DNA of 14,607 nucleotides from Candidatus Zixiibacteriota bacterium (GCA_024275215.1 JAJRZO010000258.1:1-14607), one strand, 5' to 3'. Positions 1 through 7,773 are shown, numbered from the stretch's first letter. Made by a program: numbers and translations. The notes: a model not told the origin generated them from the sequence alone.

Positions 1-26
1 AAGGGAGGACCCCTTTGGAATAAAAC

Positions 27-55
27 TGGAAAAAGTAATATAAATTATGTATTAT
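27..55 (+). promoter_or_regulatory. weak sigma70-like promoter candidate
   Basis: A TGGAAA hexamer (27-32, 4 of 6 to TTGACA) is followed after 17 bp by TATTAT (50-55, 5 of 6 to TATAAT). It points rightward and would start RNA near position 62, at the edge of the tandem repeat, ahead of the RDD gene. The region is AT-rich, so a chance match is quite possible. Confidence 0.2.
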
Positions 56-60
56 AGATG

Positions 61-110
61 TGTAAACCATGCGCCCGGTATAAAGTGTAAACTATCTCCC
101 AGAAAGTACA
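61..110. repeat. tandem 25-bp direct repeat, possible orphan insertion-sequence end
   Basis: TGTAAACCAT at 61-70 recurs as TGTAAACTAT at 86-95, exactly 25 bp later, and each copy is followed a few bases on by CCC (74-76 and 98-100). Both copies are preceded by G. Two or more phased copies of a short TGT-initial unit are typical of the ends of IS21/IS481-like insertion sequences, which is why I suspect a transposon end or relic. No transposase and no opposite end are visible in the window, and the outward/inward orientation would place an element to the right, where ordinary genes lie. A relic or a host regulatory repeat are therefore the alternatives. Confidence 0.4.
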
Positions 111-116
111 AAACAT

Positions 117-152
117 AAGATGAAGCTTTAACGCAGCTTTTCCATTCATCTT
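117..152. repeat. 8-bp inverted repeat (possible hairpin)
   Basis: AAGATGAA at 117-124 is perfectly complementary to TTCATCTT at 145-152, with a 20-base loop. Within the loop a shorter AAGCT/AGCTT pair competes with the outer stem. There is no T-run on either strand, so it does not look like an intrinsic terminator. It lies between the tandem repeat and the RDD gene. Confidence 0.35.
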
Positions 153-243
153 CACAGAATTACAATTTCTCGCCCGATTGTCCAATTATTGATCAGCTCC
201 GCAGCTTGGCAGATTCTGCATTTTGCCGATAGATTCAACACGT

Positions 244-792
244 ATGTTTCTCCCATTTATGACATTCGAAGACTCTCCCGATACGGACGGGCAGACTCAA
301 TTTCCAGAGAAGTTCGATGGAGTGATCCCTCCTGCTCCAAGTAGAAGCGCACTCCCGGATGTGCAACACGGCGTCAATGCCTTGCCACGAACGCCTGTCG
401 TACAGGATGAGGCGTCCCGCTCCAGCAGGCTCGCCGCGAGGATGATCGACGGTATCATAGTTATTATTCCGTGGCTGATTGCATCTTTTAGCTCTGACAA
501 TATCTTCTCCGCATTGTTCGGATTCATCACGATTGCAATAATTGTATATCAGTTCATACTCCTTTCGAGAGAAGGTCAGACAATAGGCAAGCGTACAATG
601 AATATCAGGATCGTGAAAGCTAACACAGGTGAAACAGGCGGATTTGTCACAAATGTACTATTAAGAGAGATCGTCAATGCCATCCTCGGTTTCATTCCAT
701 TTTATTCACTGGCAGATATTCTCTTTATTTTCCGAGAAGACAACAAGTGTATCCACGATCATATTGCGAAAACCAAAGTCATCTGCGACTGA
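244..792 (+). CDS. RDD-family integral membrane protein
   Basis: A small inner-membrane protein of unknown function in the RDD (PF06271) family. The first ~60 residues are polar, Pro-rich and probably cytoplasmic. Then come the family landmarks: R-x3-R-x2-D at residues 62-69 (SRLAARMID), running into transmembrane helix 1 (about 69-83), helix 2 (about 88-107), the GQTIGKR loop near 111-117 that is highly typical of the family, helix 3 (about 145-163), and a C-terminal HDHIAKTKV segment matching the usual HD-x2-A-x-T-x-V ending. The start is uncertain. ATG 244 is reported; an in-frame TTG at 223 and ATG at 259 are also possible, and none has a clear Shine-Dalgarno sequence. It precedes lepA by about 90 bp on the same strand. 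Some RDD proteins are linked to ion transport, but nothing here shows a substrate. Confidence 0.85.
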   Translation: MFLPFMTFEDSPDTDGQTQFPEKFDGVIPPAPSRSALPDVQHGVNALPRTPVVQDEASRSSRLAARMIDGIIVIIPWLIASFSSDNIFSALFGFITIAIIVYQFILLSREGQTIGKRTMNIRIVKANTGETGGFVTNVLLREIVNAILGFIPFYSLADILFIFREDNKCIHDHIAKTKVICD

Positions 793-832
793 CAGGTTTT
801 CGTTTCGCAAAGACATCCCGACAACTAATCGA

Positions 833-860
833 TTGACAACGAGAATGAATACGGTAGCTT
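833..860 (+). promoter_or_regulatory. possible lepA promoter
   Basis: A perfect TTGACA (833-838) is followed after 16 bp by TAGCTT (855-860), which matches the -10 consensus at only 3 of 6 positions. RNA would start near 867, just ahead of the lepA ribosome-binding site. The good -35 with a poor -10 makes this tentative. Confidence 0.3.
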
Positions 861-870
861 GTCCCGCTTT

Positions 871-876
871 AAGGAT
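871..876 (+). promoter_or_regulatory. ribosome-binding site deciding the lepA start
   Basis: AAGGAT lies 9-10 bases before ATG 886 but directly abuts ATG 877 and lies inside the frame opened by TTG 859. It therefore favours ATG 886 as the start of lepA. Confidence 0.55.
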
Positions 877-885
877 ATGGTACTT

Positions 886-2682
886 ATGTACAGACTACGG
901 AATTTCTCGATAATAGCTCACATCGATCACGGCAAGTCTACTCTCGCAGACCGCCTGCTTGAGACTACACAGACTTTGAATCAACGAGATATGCACGCTC
1001 AGGTTCTCGACTCCATGGATCTGGAGCAGGAACGTGGAATCACGATAAAACTCCACGCCATTCGTATGAATTATAGAACTGCTGACGGTTCCAAATATGT
1101 GCTGAATCTGATTGATACACCGGGGCATGTCGATTTTACTTATGAGGTTTCCAGATCGCTCGCCTGCTGCGAAGGGGCACTGCTGATAATCGACGCATCT
1201 CAGGGAATCGAAGCTCAGACGATCTCGAATCTCTATCTTGCACTCGAAAACGACCTCGCCATCATCCCTGTTGTGAACAAAATCGATCTGCCGCATGCTG
1301 ATGTAGAGGGAACATGTGAGCAGATTATTGACCTGCTCGGCGTCGAACGTGATGAGATTCTTCTCGTCTCAGCGAAAGAGGGTATTGGCATTGATGCCGT
1401 ACTGGAAGCCATAGTATCCAAAGTCCCGCCACCATCCGGCAACCCTGACGCTCCGGCTCGTGCAATGATATTCGATTCAGTATTCGATTCATATCGCGGT
1501 GCTGTAGCTTATGTTCGGATCGTGGATGGCGAAATCAGGAAAGGCGATCATATTGCGCTCTACTCCAGCAATAAAACTTTCGAGGTTTCTGAACTCGGAC
1601 ATTTCCGATTGAAAAAGATACCAACTGACAGCCTGAAAACCGGCGAAGTCGGTTATATTGTAGCCTCTATTAAAAACATTTCGGATACAAGGGTCGGCGA
1701 TACGATTTTCACGGGAAAGAAACGTGACATAGAACCTCTCCCCGGATTTCGCGACATCAAACCGATGGTTTATGCCGGCATCTATCCGGCAAGCTCTGAA
1801 AACTACGAAGAACTTCGAGCGGCAATTGAAAAGCTGAAACTCAATGACGCCTCGCTGCTCTACGAACCTGAAACATCAGAAGCGCTCGGCTTTGGATTCA
1901 GATGCGGATTCCTCGGCTTGCTGCACATGGAAATCATTCAGGAAAGACTCACCCGCGAGCACAATCTGGCAATTGTCAATACAGTCCCAAATGTAGAATA
2001 TCGGGTTACGAAATCTTCCGGTGATATAATCTATGTTGACAATCCCGCGCGACTGCCTGCTCAGCAGGAAATCGAGTTCATAGAGGAGCCATTTGTCGAT
2101 GCGCAGATCATTACTCCATCGGAATTCATCGGAAATGTGATGAAACTGACACAGGAACGGCGCGGAATATACCAGACGACAGAATACATAGACCCGAAAC
2201 GAGCGAGCCTGAAATACCGACTTCCACTTGCTGAAATCATATTTGATTTCTACGACAAGCTGAAATCGACAACACGCGGATACGCATCGCTCGACTATGA
2301 TATTGCCGGATTCGTGCGATCCGACCTCGTAAAACTCGACATTCTCATCAACGATGATCCCGTCGATGCTCTGTCATACATACTCCATCGCGCCAAAGCG
2401 GCGCAGTGGGGCAGGAAGCTGACGGCGAAGCTGCGCGAACTCATTCCCCGACAGATGTTCGAGGTGGTCATACAGGCGGCTCTCGGATCGAGAATCATCT
2501 GCCGTGAGACAGTCAGGCCGCTTCGCAAGAATGTCACCGCGAAATGTTATGGCGGTGACATCACCCGCAAGCGCAAACTGCTTGAACGCCAGAAAGAAGG
2601 CAAAAAGCGGCTTAAACAGGTCGGCAATGTCGAGATTCCCCAGGAAGCTTTCCTCGCAGTGCTTCAGATTGAAAAGGACTGA
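886..2682 (+). CDS. lepA: elongation factor 4 (LepA), translational GTPase
   Basis: LepA/EF4 binds the ribosome with GTP and can back-translocate or help 30S maturation; it acts in the cytoplasm and at the membrane. From ATG 886 the protein is 598 residues, normal for the family, and its N-terminus (MYRLRNFSIIAHIDHGKST) aligns directly with known LepA proteins. Visible GTPase motifs: G1 AHIDHGKST (11-19), G2 GITIK (51-55), G3 DTPGH (77-81, with the catalytic His81), G4 NKID (131-134), G5 SAK (162-164). Domain II, the EF-G-like III and V domains and the LepA-specific C-terminal domain follow; the last contains ALGSRIICRETV, the KCYGGDITRKRKLLERQK block and the terminal IPQEAFLAVL. There is no frameshift or truncation. 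lepB follows after 43 bp on the same strand, a common pairing in bacteria, which suggests one transcript. Confidence 0.98.
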   Translation: MYRLRNFSIIAHIDHGKSTLADRLLETTQTLNQRDMHAQVLDSMDLEQERGITIKLHAIRMNYRTADGSKYVLNLIDTPGHVDFTYEVSRSLACCEGALLIIDASQGIEAQTISNLYLALENDLAIIPVVNKIDLPHADVEGTCEQIIDLLGVERDEILLVSAKEGIGIDAVLEAIVSKVPPPSGNPDAPARAMIFDSVFDSYRGAVAYVRIVDGEIRKGDHIALYSSNKTFEVSELGHFRLKKIPTDSLKTGEVGYIVASIKNISDTRVGDTIFTGKKRDIEPLPGFRDIKPMVYAGIYPASSENYEELRAAIEKLKLNDASLLYEPETSEALGFGFRCGFLGLLHMEIIQERLTREHNLAIVNTVPNVEYRVTKSSGDIIYVDNPARLPAQQEIEFIEEPFVDAQIITPSEFIGNVMKLTQERRGIYQTTEYIDPKRASLKYRLPLAEIIFDFYDKLKSTTRGYASLDYDIAGFVRSDLVKLDILINDDPVDALSYILHRAKAAQWGRKLTAKLRELIPRQMFEVVIQAALGSRIICRETVRPLRKNVTAKCYGGDITRKRKLLERQKEGKKRLKQVGNVEIPQEAFLAVLQIEKD

Positions 2683-2725
2683 CCCCTGCTCAATTATCGT
2701 TTCGTTCTGCCGATAATCTTTATCG

Positions 2726-3430
2726 ATGAACGAATTGCAGCCCGAAGCGGTGGCCACCTTTGGCCGAACCCGCATGATCAAGCGCAGAGCTCGCGCTCGC
2801 GCAAAAGACTATATCGAAGCAATCCTGATAGCCCTAGTTATCGCTGTAATCCTGAGAGTTTTCGTCATTCAGGCTTACAGAGTCGAATCGGGATCAATGG
2901 AAGATACGCTCGCTGAAGGTGATTTTCTGTTCGTAAACAAATTCATCTACCACTTCAGAGATCCAGCACCCGGCGATATTATCGTCTTCGAGTACCCGTT
3001 GAATCCAACGAAGGACTTCATCAAGCGAGTAGTGGCGACTGAAGGCCAGACTGTCGAAGTCGTCAACAAGAGGCTCTACATCGATGGTCAGGAGGTTGCT
3101 GATCCATTAAGAGCAAAACATATCGATACCAAAACTCTGCCGCCGGAACTGTCAACTCGCGATTTTTTCGGACCGAAACAGGTTCCGCCGGGACAACTTT
3201 TCGTGCTTGGTGATAATCGGGATGATTCCAGAGATTCACGGTTCTGGGGATTCGTGGACAAAGGCGCAGTCAAAGGGAAAGCAGTGATGATCTATTTTTC
3301 GTGGATGCCTGATCCGAATGCGCCGAAATGGACAGCTCCGTATATTGACAAAATCTTCAGCATGTTCTTTTACAACATAGCTCATTTCCCATCGAGAATC
3401 GGCTGGTCCAGATTGTTCAGGAGTCTGTAG
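2726..3430 (+). CDS. lepB: signal peptidase I
   Basis: An inner-membrane serine protease that cleaves Sec and Tat signal peptides on the outer face of the membrane. With ATG 2726 it is 234 residues. A basic N-terminus (KRRARARAK) precedes a single transmembrane anchor (about 30-48). Box B SGSMEDTL carries the nucleophile Ser57. Box D FIKRVVATEG carries the general-base Lys100. Box E GDNRDDSRDSRFWG is intact, so a Ser-Lys dyad enzyme is expected. A later ATG at 2774 (Met17) would still leave the positive N-region and anchor, and no convincing Shine-Dalgarno sequence decides between them. It follows lepA by 43 bp and ends 10 bp from the convergent MBL gene with no terminator hairpin visible. 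The genes at 5956, 7774, 8923 and 9617 encode predicted exported proteins and so are possible clients (the lipoprotein at 5956 would need signal peptidase II instead). Confidence 0.96.
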   Translation: MNELQPEAVATFGRTRMIKRRARARAKDYIEAILIALVIAVILRVFVIQAYRVESGSMEDTLAEGDFLFVNKFIYHFRDPAPGDIIVFEYPLNPTKDFIKRVVATEGQTVEVVNKRLYIDGQEVADPLRAKHIDTKTLPPELSTRDFFGPKQVPPGQLFVLGDNRDDSRDSRFWGFVDKGAVKGKAVMIYFSWMPDPNAPKWTAPYIDKIFSMFFYNIAHFPSRIGWSRLFRSL

Positions 3431-3440
3431 AACTTTCAGG

Positions 3441-4208
3441 TCAGTCAATCTGCAACGTCAGTCCTTCACTTGCATATTCGAGTTTAGTGTAACCAAGTTT
3501 CGCAAACTGCGCCTTTGCGGATACGCGGTCGAAATCATCGGGAAGATGTGTCAGCAAACAGCGTTTCACATCCTTTTTGATCAGAAGACTCGGCAGCCAG
3601 CCGAGATCGATATGTATTCCTTCAGTAATTAACAGATCAGCATCAGACATGATATCCTTAAGGTCATCAAGTTCGCCAATGTCGGCAGAATAGACCAGCT
3701 TTCCATCACCGGTAGTAACGACAAAGCTGAAACACTGCATGCGATTCGGATAGTTATGTGACCGCAGGAACTCATTGTGTCCTTTGAGATGCGAATTCTC
3801 TATGGCACGAACCTGAAGCAGACTATCATCAAAATCGCTCCCATCTTCGATAACACTGACTTCGAGATCATACCCAAGCTTCTGAGGAAACAAATAAAAT
3901 GCTTTGAGCATTTCTTCAAATGGCAACCCGAATTCAGCAGGAACATGTATAATCAGATTTTTTGTGCGCGCTTTGAGATATTCCATTTGGAGAAACATAA
4001 ATATCCCCGACACATGATCCGGGTGCGCATGGGAAATGAATATATCGCTGATCGATGATGTGTCGACAGCAAGTCTCCGCAATGCTGATGTCGCTCCGCC
4101 GCCGCAGTCAAACATATAGCTATGGCCAGACTGCTCGATCAGATAGCATGAGTGAGCGAGATTGGCAGAAGGCATTCCGGACGCACAACCGACGACAGTC
4201 AATTTCAT
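3441..4208 (-). CDS. metallo-beta-lactamase-fold hydrolase, RNase Z-like branch
   Basis: A 255-residue soluble protein with a complete binuclear metal site: HAHPDH at 60-65 (His60, His62, Asp64, His65), His140 in IENSHLKG, the bridging Asp176 in YSADIGE, and His221 in LLTHLPDDF. The opening MKLTVVGCASGMP and the FDCGGGAT turn resemble the RNase Z/ElaC and phosphodiesterase side of the superfamily. It is shorter than typical RNase Z (about 305) and I see no clear tRNA-binding exosite arm, so the substrate (RNA, cyclic nucleotide or small ester) is open. The ATG overlaps the TGA of ltaE by 4 bp (4205-4208), implying translational coupling. It is the last gene of a leftward operon and faces lepB tail to tail. 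Confidence 0.88.
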   Translation of the reverse strand: MKLTVVGCASGMPSANLAHSCYLIEQSGHSYMFDCGGGATSALRRLAVDTSSISDIFISHAHPDHVSGIFMFLQMEYLKARTKNLIIHVPAEFGLPFEEMLKAFYLFPQKLGYDLEVSVIEDGSDFDDSLLQVRAIENSHLKGHNEFLRSHNYPNRMQCFSFVVTTGDGKLVYSADIGELDDLKDIMSDADLLITEGIHIDLGWLPSLLIKKDVKRCLLTHLPDDFDRVSAKAQFAKLGYTKLEYASEGLTLQID

Positions 4209-5239
4209 GCACCGACCACCTTTCTGAAAGCGACCATTGCTTCCTCACACTGTTCAGATGTTACATCGAGATGTGTCACTATCCTGATTCTGGAATCCGA
4301 GATCGGCAGCGACAGTGTACCCAGTTCTTTCCACTTTTCGCAAAGTTCAGGGGCTGTCATATTTGTTCTCGAGATGTCGAAAATAACGATATTTGTCTGT
4401 ACCGTATCGAGATCGATTATAACGGAGTCAATTTTCGATAATTCTTCAGCGAGAAAGCGAGCGTTGGCATGGTCATCGGCAAGGCGCGCGATATTATTCT
4501 CGATTGCATAGATAGCCGCAGCAGCCAGCAGCCCGACCTGACGCATTCCGCCGCCAAGCATCTTGCGCACTCGACGCCCGTTCTCTATGAAATCCCGCGA
4601 TCCGGCAATACATGACCCAATCGGAGCGCCAAGTCCCTTCGAAAAACAGACCGAAACCGAATCGGCGCATTTCGCATAGTCAGCCAGTGGAATACCCGTA
4701 GCGACATGCGCATTCCAGAGACGTGCGCCATCGAGGTGTACTTTGATCTCGAATTCATCGGCAAGCCGCCTAAGCTTCTGCATTTCATCAAACGGAAATA
4801 TCGCCCCGCCTGCCCGGTTGTGAGTATTCTCGATCTCGATCAATGTCGTACCCGGTGTGTGAAGAGATTCTGTCTTGAGAAGCGGCCCGACCTGTTCTCT
4901 TGTGATAGCGCCATTCAGACCATCAATCATGTTCGTTTGCAGGCCGGAGAAAACAGCAACATTGCCAACCTCGTAGTTGACAATATGGGCGAATCGGTCG
5001 CAGATAACTTCGTTGCCCGGAACAGTCTGGGCTTTGAGACAGATCGCATTACCCATTGATCCCGATGGAACATAAAGCGCCGCTTCTTTCCCGAGCATCT
5101 CAGCAATCATGTCCTGCAGACGATTGACTGTCGGATCGTCGCCGAACACATCATCGCCTACTACCGCCTCAGCCATCGCTCTGCGCATTTCTTTCGACGG
5201 TTTCGTGACAGTATCAGAACGCAGATCAACGTAATTCAT
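4205..5239 (-). CDS. ltaE: low-specificity L-threonine aldolase (PLP enzyme)
   Basis: Cleaves L-threonine and L-allo-threonine to glycine and acetaldehyde with pyridoxal phosphate. The protein is 344 residues, usual for the family. Visible landmarks: N-terminal LRSDTVTKPS, GDDVFGDDPTVNRLQ, PSGSMGN phosphate-binding turn, ring-stacking His85 in RFAHIVNYE, HLDGARLWNA (Asp170 and Arg173), and the Schiff-base Lys201 in FSKGLGAPIGS. ATG 5239 was chosen because family homology begins at NYVDLRSD and an AAAGG sits 6-7 bases upstream. An in-frame TTG at 5263 overlaps the stop of the upstream gene (TTGA) and also has GAGGA before it, so an 8-residue longer form is possible. It sits inside the leftward operon, directly before the MBL gene with a 4-bp overlap. 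Confidence 0.95.
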   Translation of the reverse strand: MNYVDLRSDTVTKPSKEMRRAMAEAVVGDDVFGDDPTVNRLQDMIAEMLGKEAALYVPSGSMGNAICLKAQTVPGNEVICDRFAHIVNYEVGNVAVFSGLQTNMIDGLNGAITREQVGPLLKTESLHTPGTTLIEIENTHNRAGGAIFPFDEMQKLRRLADEFEIKVHLDGARLWNAHVATGIPLADYAKCADSVSVCFSKGLGAPIGSCIAGSRDFIENGRRVRKMLGGGMRQVGLLAAAAIYAIENNIARLADDHANARFLAEELSKIDSVIIDLDTVQTNIVIFDISRTNMTAPELCEKWKELGTLSLPISDSRIRIVTHLDVTSEQCEEAMVAFRKVVGA

Positions 5240-5259
5240 TCCGTACCTTTCACTTCTGT

Positions 5260-5889
5260 TCAAGTAAATATCCTCATTGCCACTTGCATAACAAATCCTG
5301 CACCCAGCGGAACAGTCAGATTATCATCGATCTTGCCACTCAGAGCCTCGATCACTGTCGCTACGGTTGCCCCTGTAATTCCCACCCAGAGTGGGATGCT
5401 GTGCGATAAAACAAACACAGGGATTAGTGATGAGAAAAAAAACGCCGCCGAGCCTTCATAAGATTTGTTTTTGAACCGGTGATGTCCCCATTTCCTGCCG
5501 ACCATCGCTGCTGCCGTGTCGCCTATGATTATGAATGTGAGCGCGCAAACTGCGATTGCCTTATCGTAGGCGATAATCGTCAATATGGCGCCGACGAGAA
5601 TGTAGCTGGCGCCGGAGTATTTCCCGATTTCGTTAGGTCGAAGGAGTGGTCCCCAGACAGATTCGACAAGTTTCCATAGCGACCAGCCGCGAAGCCGTGC
5701 TGTCTCGAACAAAATAAAGAGAAATGCAAGCAGTGCCAGAGCAGGCAAAACGATAGTTTTGCCGGTCAGGGAGTAGACTACCGGAATAACAAGCGCGATC
5801 AGATGAGTCGCTTTCCGCAGCGATTCCCGAGCATACGAAATATCCGGCTGCGCACTATTCCCTGTTTGCAGACTGCCGGGATCATTCAT
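5260..5889 (-). CDS. CTP-dependent polyprenol/diacylglycerol kinase-type membrane enzyme (SEC59/DGK1/VTE5 family)
   Basis: A 209-residue multi-pass membrane protein related to dolichol kinase, yeast DGK1, phytol kinase VTE5 and, more distantly, phosphatidate cytidylyltransferase. Family signatures are present in order: RKATHLIAL (25-33), FETARLRGW (61-69), GDTAAAMVGRKWG (123-135), KSYEGSAAFF (142-151), and EALSGKIDDNLTVPL (181-195), the acidic nucleotide/metal-binding segment. About five to six hydrophobic segments lie between. These enzymes use CTP to phosphorylate a lipid alcohol (dolichol, phytol, farnesol or diacylglycerol); the sequence does not say which. ATG 5889 is reported. A GTG at 5904 has AGGA nine bases upstream and is a fair alternative. 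It overlaps or nearly touches ltaE downstream, and follows the rotamase gene after a gap holding two hairpins. Confidence 0.85.
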   Translation of the reverse strand: MNDPGSLQTGNSAQPDISYARESLRKATHLIALVIPVVYSLTGKTIVLPALALLAFLFILFETARLRGWSLWKLVESVWGPLLRPNEIGKYSGASYILVGAILTIIAYDKAIAVCALTFIIIGDTAAAMVGRKWGHHRFKNKSYEGSAAFFFSSLIPVFVLSHSIPLWVGITGATVATVIEALSGKIDDNLTVPLGAGFVMQVAMRIFT

Positions 5890-5914
5890 TTGATTCTCTC
5901 GCACTCAGTGGCAT

Positions 5915-5930
5915 CCTGCACATCAGCAGG
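5915..5930 (-). other. small hairpin over the possible GTG-start ribosome-binding site
   Basis: CCTGC (5915-5919) pairs with GCAGG (5926-5930) around a 6-base loop. On the leftward transcript the second arm contains the AGGA that would serve a GTG start at 5904, so folding would hide that site and favour ATG 5889. The stem is only 5 bp. Confidence 0.3.
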
Positions 5931-5931
5931 G

Positions 5932-5962
5932 TAATTGGCTGTCGATATCAACAGCCTAATTA
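5932..5962 (-). other. intercistronic stem-loop at the stop codon of the rotamase gene
   Basis: TAATT (5932-5936) and GGCTGT (5937-5942) pair with ACAGCC (5951-5956) and AATTA (5958-5962), giving an 11-bp stem with one bulged base and an 8-base loop that contains the palindrome GATATC. The TAG stop of the upstream gene lies in the stem. No T-run follows, so it is more like an mRNA-stability or processing hairpin than a rho-independent terminator. Confidence 0.5.
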
Positions 5963-7746
5963 GTCGCGCTGACTGAGTCCTGGGATGTTTCGGGCATTTT
6001 CTGCACATCCATCTGGAAAACGAACTCACGCACGAGCGCTGAGTCTACATCGATTTTGTGCCCCTTAAGCAGGGCAGTTCGCCATGTCTGGAATACCGAA
6101 TCTCGTCTCTCGTCCATCATGCGCTTTCTCACTCTCAGTTTCGCATCTTTGAATGACACCGATGGCTTTCGATCGACAAGCTTTATCAGATGATATCCAT
6201 ATTTCGTCTTTATCGGTCGAGAAACATCACCCGGACTGAGTATCGATGCCGCATTCCAGAATTCCGGGGGCATTTCGTCCCTGGAGATATATCCAAGATC
6301 GAACAGCGACTCGCGGACTGCTTTATCACCCGGATAGTACTTCAGAGCCATCTCTCTGAAATCAGCGCCATCCTCGATTTTCTGCCTGACCTTCTCAGCC
6401 TTTAACGAATCTTCAAAGAGGATATGCTGGACATACAGCGGCTTGCTGTCGAAATAGTCTTCAAGATGCGCATCATAGAACGCTTTGATCTCTTCATCAG
6501 TCGGTTCCCACAGTTTCGCCTGACCAAGTAAACGATACTGATGTCGTTTCTGGAGAACTTTGAAATGATCGAGGTCTTTCGCAGTCTCCTCTCTTTCGAA
6601 ATATCCTCGTTTCCTCGCTTCGTTGACGAGCACTCTGTTGGCGACAAACCCATCAAGCGCGGTTATTTTTTGATCTGCGGTGAAATCAGACAACCTGTTT
6701 TTCAGGCGATATGTTCGCGCAAATTCTGCAAAATCGTAAGCATATATCGTGTCCCTGTTATTCACGATAGCGAGCCATTCCATAGGTTTGAAAGTCGTAT
6801 CGGGGCGCGCGAGCACTTTTCTGTTATACCTGACATCAGCCGCATTCTTGAGGCTGTCCATGAAATGGATTGTATACTCGCGCTGACGTTGCATCAGCAA
6901 CCCCTGCTTGATGTCAGCCCGGAGCACATCATCAAGCGGTGTGTAGCTCGAGTCTCGTATCTCAATAAGCTTTATGAGATGATATCCATATTCCGTATGA
7001 ATCGCAGGAGAAACTTCACCCGGTTTGAGTGAGAAGAGTGTGGAATCGAAAATATCCGGACTCTGTCCCAGCGCAATCCAGCCGAGAGATCCCCCATTCT
7101 GGCCGGAACTTTTATCGTGAGAGTATGCTTTCGCCAGTTCCTCGAACGATTCACCGCCATCGAGTTTTTCAATTACCTCAGACATTTTCGCCCTTGCCAG
7201 TACATCCATACTGTCTTCAGAAACAGAAGACAAGTCCTCACCGTAATCATCCCAGAATCTTGGATTCGTCGAAATCATTATCTGTTCCGCATTCGCGCTC
7301 ATCGGGCTGAAAAAACGTGATTTGTTGCTTTCATAGAAACTGTCGACTTCCTCATCAGTTATCTCAGGCACTTCATTCATGAGATCGTTTCTCATAAGTT
7401 TGAGCACGAATGCCATCTGGTGATCACGGATTCTTGTCTGCGCTCCGAAGATCGTGTCAATGTCAAAAGTATCCGCTGCCTCGTTGACAAGTTCATCAAT
7501 AATCAACGCATCCAGTGCCTTGAAATTGAACTCAGCCGTGTCGGTCACTCGCTTCAGGCCGGTATTTTCAATCCATCCCTTATTCTTTATCATAGTGTTC
7601 AAATCAGTCAGATTGAGTTGTTTTCCATCGACTGTGGCAACAACACGACTCATGTCAAATGTTTTCACCGGCTCAGTCTTCTCACCGCCACAGTTCAGAA
7701 GAACCAGCGCGGCCAGAAGAATCAGAGATTGTACCATCCTAATCAT
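5956..7746 (-). CDS. peptidyl-prolyl isomerase lipoprotein with two parvulin domains (SurA/PrsA-like)
   Basis: An exported folding factor expected to act on periplasmic and outer-membrane proteins. The 596-residue protein starts MIRMVQSLILLAALVLLNC. This is a short signal peptide ending at Cys19, a likely lipid-anchored cysteine, although Asn at -1 is an unusual lipobox residue. Rotamase domain 1 spans about 150-265 (AEQIMIST, GGSLGWIALGQ, GEVSPAIHTEYGYHLIKL). Rotamase domain 2 spans about 435-526 (YVQHILFEDS, FDLGYISRDEMPPEFW, GDVSRPIKTKYGYHLIKL). Each is preceded by a helical SurA_N-like segment, and ATVDG-type openings near 37 and 325 suggest that the whole module was duplicated. ATG 7746 was preferred because the signal peptide begins there; ATG 7770 in the same frame has a 3-bp gap to the PorV-type gene. 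Co-transcription with that gene fits an outer-membrane assembly role. Confidence 0.92.
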   Translation of the reverse strand: MIRMVQSLILLAALVLLNCGGEKTEPVKTFDMSRVVATVDGKQLNLTDLNTMIKNKGWIENTGLKRVTDTAEFNFKALDALIIDELVNEAADTFDIDTIFGAQTRIRDHQMAFVLKLMRNDLMNEVPEITDEEVDSFYESNKSRFFSPMSANAEQIMISTNPRFWDDYGEDLSSVSEDSMDVLARAKMSEVIEKLDGGESFEELAKAYSHDKSSGQNGGSLGWIALGQSPDIFDSTLFSLKPGEVSPAIHTEYGYHLIKLIEIRDSSYTPLDDVLRADIKQGLLMQRQREYTIHFMDSLKNAADVRYNRKVLARPDTTFKPMEWLAIVNNRDTIYAYDFAEFARTYRLKNRLSDFTADQKITALDGFVANRVLVNEARKRGYFEREETAKDLDHFKVLQKRHQYRLLGQAKLWEPTDEEIKAFYDAHLEDYFDSKPLYVQHILFEDSLKAEKVRQKIEDGADFREMALKYYPGDKAVRESLFDLGYISRDEMPPEFWNAASILSPGDVSRPIKTKYGYHLIKLVDRKPSVSFKDAKLRVRKRMMDERRDSVFQTWRTALLKGHKIDVDSALVREFVFQMDVQKMPETSQDSVSATN

Positions 7747-7773
7747 TTCTGTTTCTGTCCTTTCGTTCATTCA

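Noticed and set aside
1..16. AAGGG/CCCTT mini-hairpin as a terminator of an upstream gene
   Set aside because: The stem is 5 bp, no T-run follows, and the upstream context is outside the window.
3589..3605. CTCGGC/GCCGAG hairpin as a terminator for lepB
   Set aside because: It lies 160 bp inside the MBL coding region and has no T-run on either strand.
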